From Deltaproteobacteria bacterium (GTDB taxonomy: Bacteria; Bdellovibrionota_C; UBA2361; SZUA-149; JADYYL01), in NCBI GenBank assembly GCA_020853655.1, contig JADYYL010000292.1:1-6116 (forward strand): a stretch of 6,116 nucleotides of DNA, written 5' to 3'. Numbering within the stretch: position 1 is the first letter of the stretch; the number at the start of each line of letters is the position of its first letter. The translations under genes and the position numbers were made by a program. Below, piece by piece: positions 5,367 through 6,116 of this stretch. The notes under the pieces are model-generated. The model was not told where the DNA came from. It did not search any database and saw only the letters and a program-made list of their open reading frames with translations.

Positions 5367-5639
5367 CTAGGAGGGTTCGGTGGGCTTCTCTGGGGCCCGC
5401 TCAACGAGCACACGAGTGAGTGGGCAGACCGGCCGAGCCATAATCAACATTCGCTGCTGGTTCACGTGTCCGGAAAAGAACTCGTAAGCCTCCGATGTTG
5501 ATACAGCGAGTATCAGATCGTCGCCTTCGATACGCACTTCCGAGACTGCCTGCGTCTGCTCAAGGAGGCCGTACTGCAACTTGTCATCGAGAATCTCGAG
5601 GATCTGTTTCCAAACATCTTTCGCCGACTGTTGCGTCAT
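5367..5639 (-). CDS. small protein resembling a stand-alone DnaA N-terminal domain
   Basis: 90 residues. The sequence follows the helix-helix-strand-strand-helix-strand order of the DnaA N-terminal domain (KH-like fold). VWKQILEILDDKL (9-21) is helix 1, GLLEQTQAV (24-32) helix 2, VRIEGDDLILAVS (35-47) the strand pair, EAYEFFSGHVNQQRMLIMA (50-68) helix 3, and TRVLVER (74-80) the last strand. In full DnaA this domain recruits DnaB helicase and other partners; here no AAA+ or DNA-binding domain follows, only a short Pro/Glu tail. The usual aromatic pair (F--W) of helix 2 is absent, so the match is by pattern and remote. It might act as a DnaA-N decoy or partner-binding module, or have another role. 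Only a weak Shine-Dalgarno is visible before ATG 5639. It is convergent with the hypothetical gene at 4726-5139. Confidence 0.6.
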   Translation of the reverse strand: MTQQSAKDVWKQILEILDDKLQYGLLEQTQAVSEVRIEGDDLILAVSTSEAYEFFSGHVNQQRMLIMARPVCPLTRVLVERAPEKPTEPS

Positions 5640-5877
5640 GATCTCTGCTCTCGCGAAATCGTTACAAACACGCTGCGGTCATTTCCGTCTGCGTCGGCCG
5701 CGGATCTCAACAATACGTGCGAGAGATCCTCTCAAACAACTCTTCGACGCGGCGAAAATAGGAATGCACCCAGGAACACGCTTGCCTCGCACGTTCCCTG
5801 AAAATTTTCGAGGTATTGGAACTTGAGTGGATCGTGCGCCGAAACAGAGTAAGCGTCAACGGGATTCTCTCTAGCGA

Positions 5878-6009
5878 ATGGAACGAGTATTCGAAGATCG
5901 GGCTTATCGCATTGACGAACGCAACGATCGCACCTCGCCTGAGACTTGGCTCGAACTGGTCAGCGCGAGAGTCACTTGCGAAGAGAGGGCGCTCGAAGGA
6001 GGGTTCTGA
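5878..6009 (+). CDS. weak candidate small ORF, 43 residues
   Basis: The frame gives an acidic, helical-looking peptide beginning MERVFEDRAYRIDERNDR and ending LEGGF. There is no Shine-Dalgarno, and a TAG lies just upstream in frame (5872-5874). The same frame before that stop (5827-5874, GTG start) encodes a short basic peptide, VDRAPKQSKRQRDSL, so the pair might be the remains of one broken gene. I do not recognise it; it may be chance. Confidence 0.2.
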   Translation: MERVFEDRAYRIDERNDRTSPETWLELVSARVTCEERALEGGF

Positions 6010-6047
6010 ATGAGGAGAGAGAACGTTGTTCGATTCGCGAGTCGAGA

Positions 6048-6116
6048 GTGACGGTGCGCGATATCTCCCTCATGCTGAGGGCGCCGGTCATGCGCAATGT
6101 CATGGGGCAATTTCGT
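6048..6116 (+). CDS. possible start of a gene running off the right edge
   Basis: Frame 3 is open from 5943 to the edge and reads VTVRDISLMLRAPVMRNVMGQ from a GTG at 6048. There is no clear Shine-Dalgarno and no recognisable motif in so few residues. Other starts (GTG 6054, ATG 6072) are equally possible. Listed only because the right edge would otherwise be unannotated. Confidence 0.2.
   Translation, partial: MTVRDISLMLRAPVMRNVMGQFR

Larger units (their letters stand above)
5640..6116. other. 477-base stretch without a convincing gene
   Basis: This lies upstream of the DnaA-N-like gene and runs to the right edge. It should hold that gene's promoter; TTGTTT and TATTGT on the minus strand with an 18-base spacer (about 5711-5740) are a weak candidate, with a small inverted repeat GAGAG-ATC-CTCTC (5721-5733) in the spacer. 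A 10-bp palindrome GAAAATTTTC is at 5800-5809. No tRNA, array or long frame with a normal start is seen; possible short frames are listed separately. Confidence 0.5.

Noticed and set aside
5816..6013. 65-residue plus-strand frame
   Set aside because: No Shine-Dalgarno or motif, and the composition is not protein-like; it overlaps another weak frame.
5904..6110. 68-residue minus-strand frame near the right edge
   Set aside because: His/Ser-rich low-complexity translation with no motif and no start signal.

Overview
The window looks like chromosomal DNA from a moderately GC-rich bacterium. The gene families resemble those of the broad deltaproteobacterial group (Myxococcota, Desulfobacterota, Binatota and relatives). 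This rests on the style of the protein sequences (a Dus protein with a GKLKQ C-terminal region, an Mla-type ABC ATPase, a Ski2-like helicase) and is an inference; no rRNA or other phylogenetic marker is present.

Left part (1-4380), all on the plus strand. The first 78 bases are the 3' end of a gene whose product ends in KPF-MEEL, the typical C-terminus of a response-regulator receiver domain. After a 211-base gap with a weak candidate promoter comes a tightly packed set of four reading frames. These are a tRNA-dihydrouridine synthase (290-1333), an MlaF/Ttg2A-type ABC ATPase whose start overlaps it by 35 bases (1299-2075), and, 23 bases later, a Ski2/Mtr4-like superfamily 2 helicase divided into two frames (2099-2875 and 2872-4380). 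The first frame carries motifs I to III and the second carries the RecA2 motifs and a DSHCT-like C-terminus. They overlap by ATGA, and a strong Shine-Dalgarno sequence precedes the second start. The spacing suggests one operon mixing tRNA modification, an orphan transport ATPase and RNA helicase functions.

Middle (4381-4725) is non-coding and rich in inverted repeats: three stem-loops or palindromes in the first 110 bases, then a 16-bp perfect palindrome. It ends in three degenerate 16-bp tandem units that run into the start codon of a small conserved-type hypothetical gene (4726-5139).

Right part (5140-6116). A 14-bp tandem duplication and a long nested stem-loop lie between the hypothetical gene and a convergent minus-strand gene (5367-5639). 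That gene encodes a 90-residue protein resembling the isolated N-terminal domain of the replication initiator DnaA. The last 477 bases hold no convincing gene, only a weak 43-codon frame and a frame that runs off the right edge.

The points most worth following up are the split helicase, the stand-alone DnaA-N-like protein, and the repeat array at the start of the small hypothetical gene.
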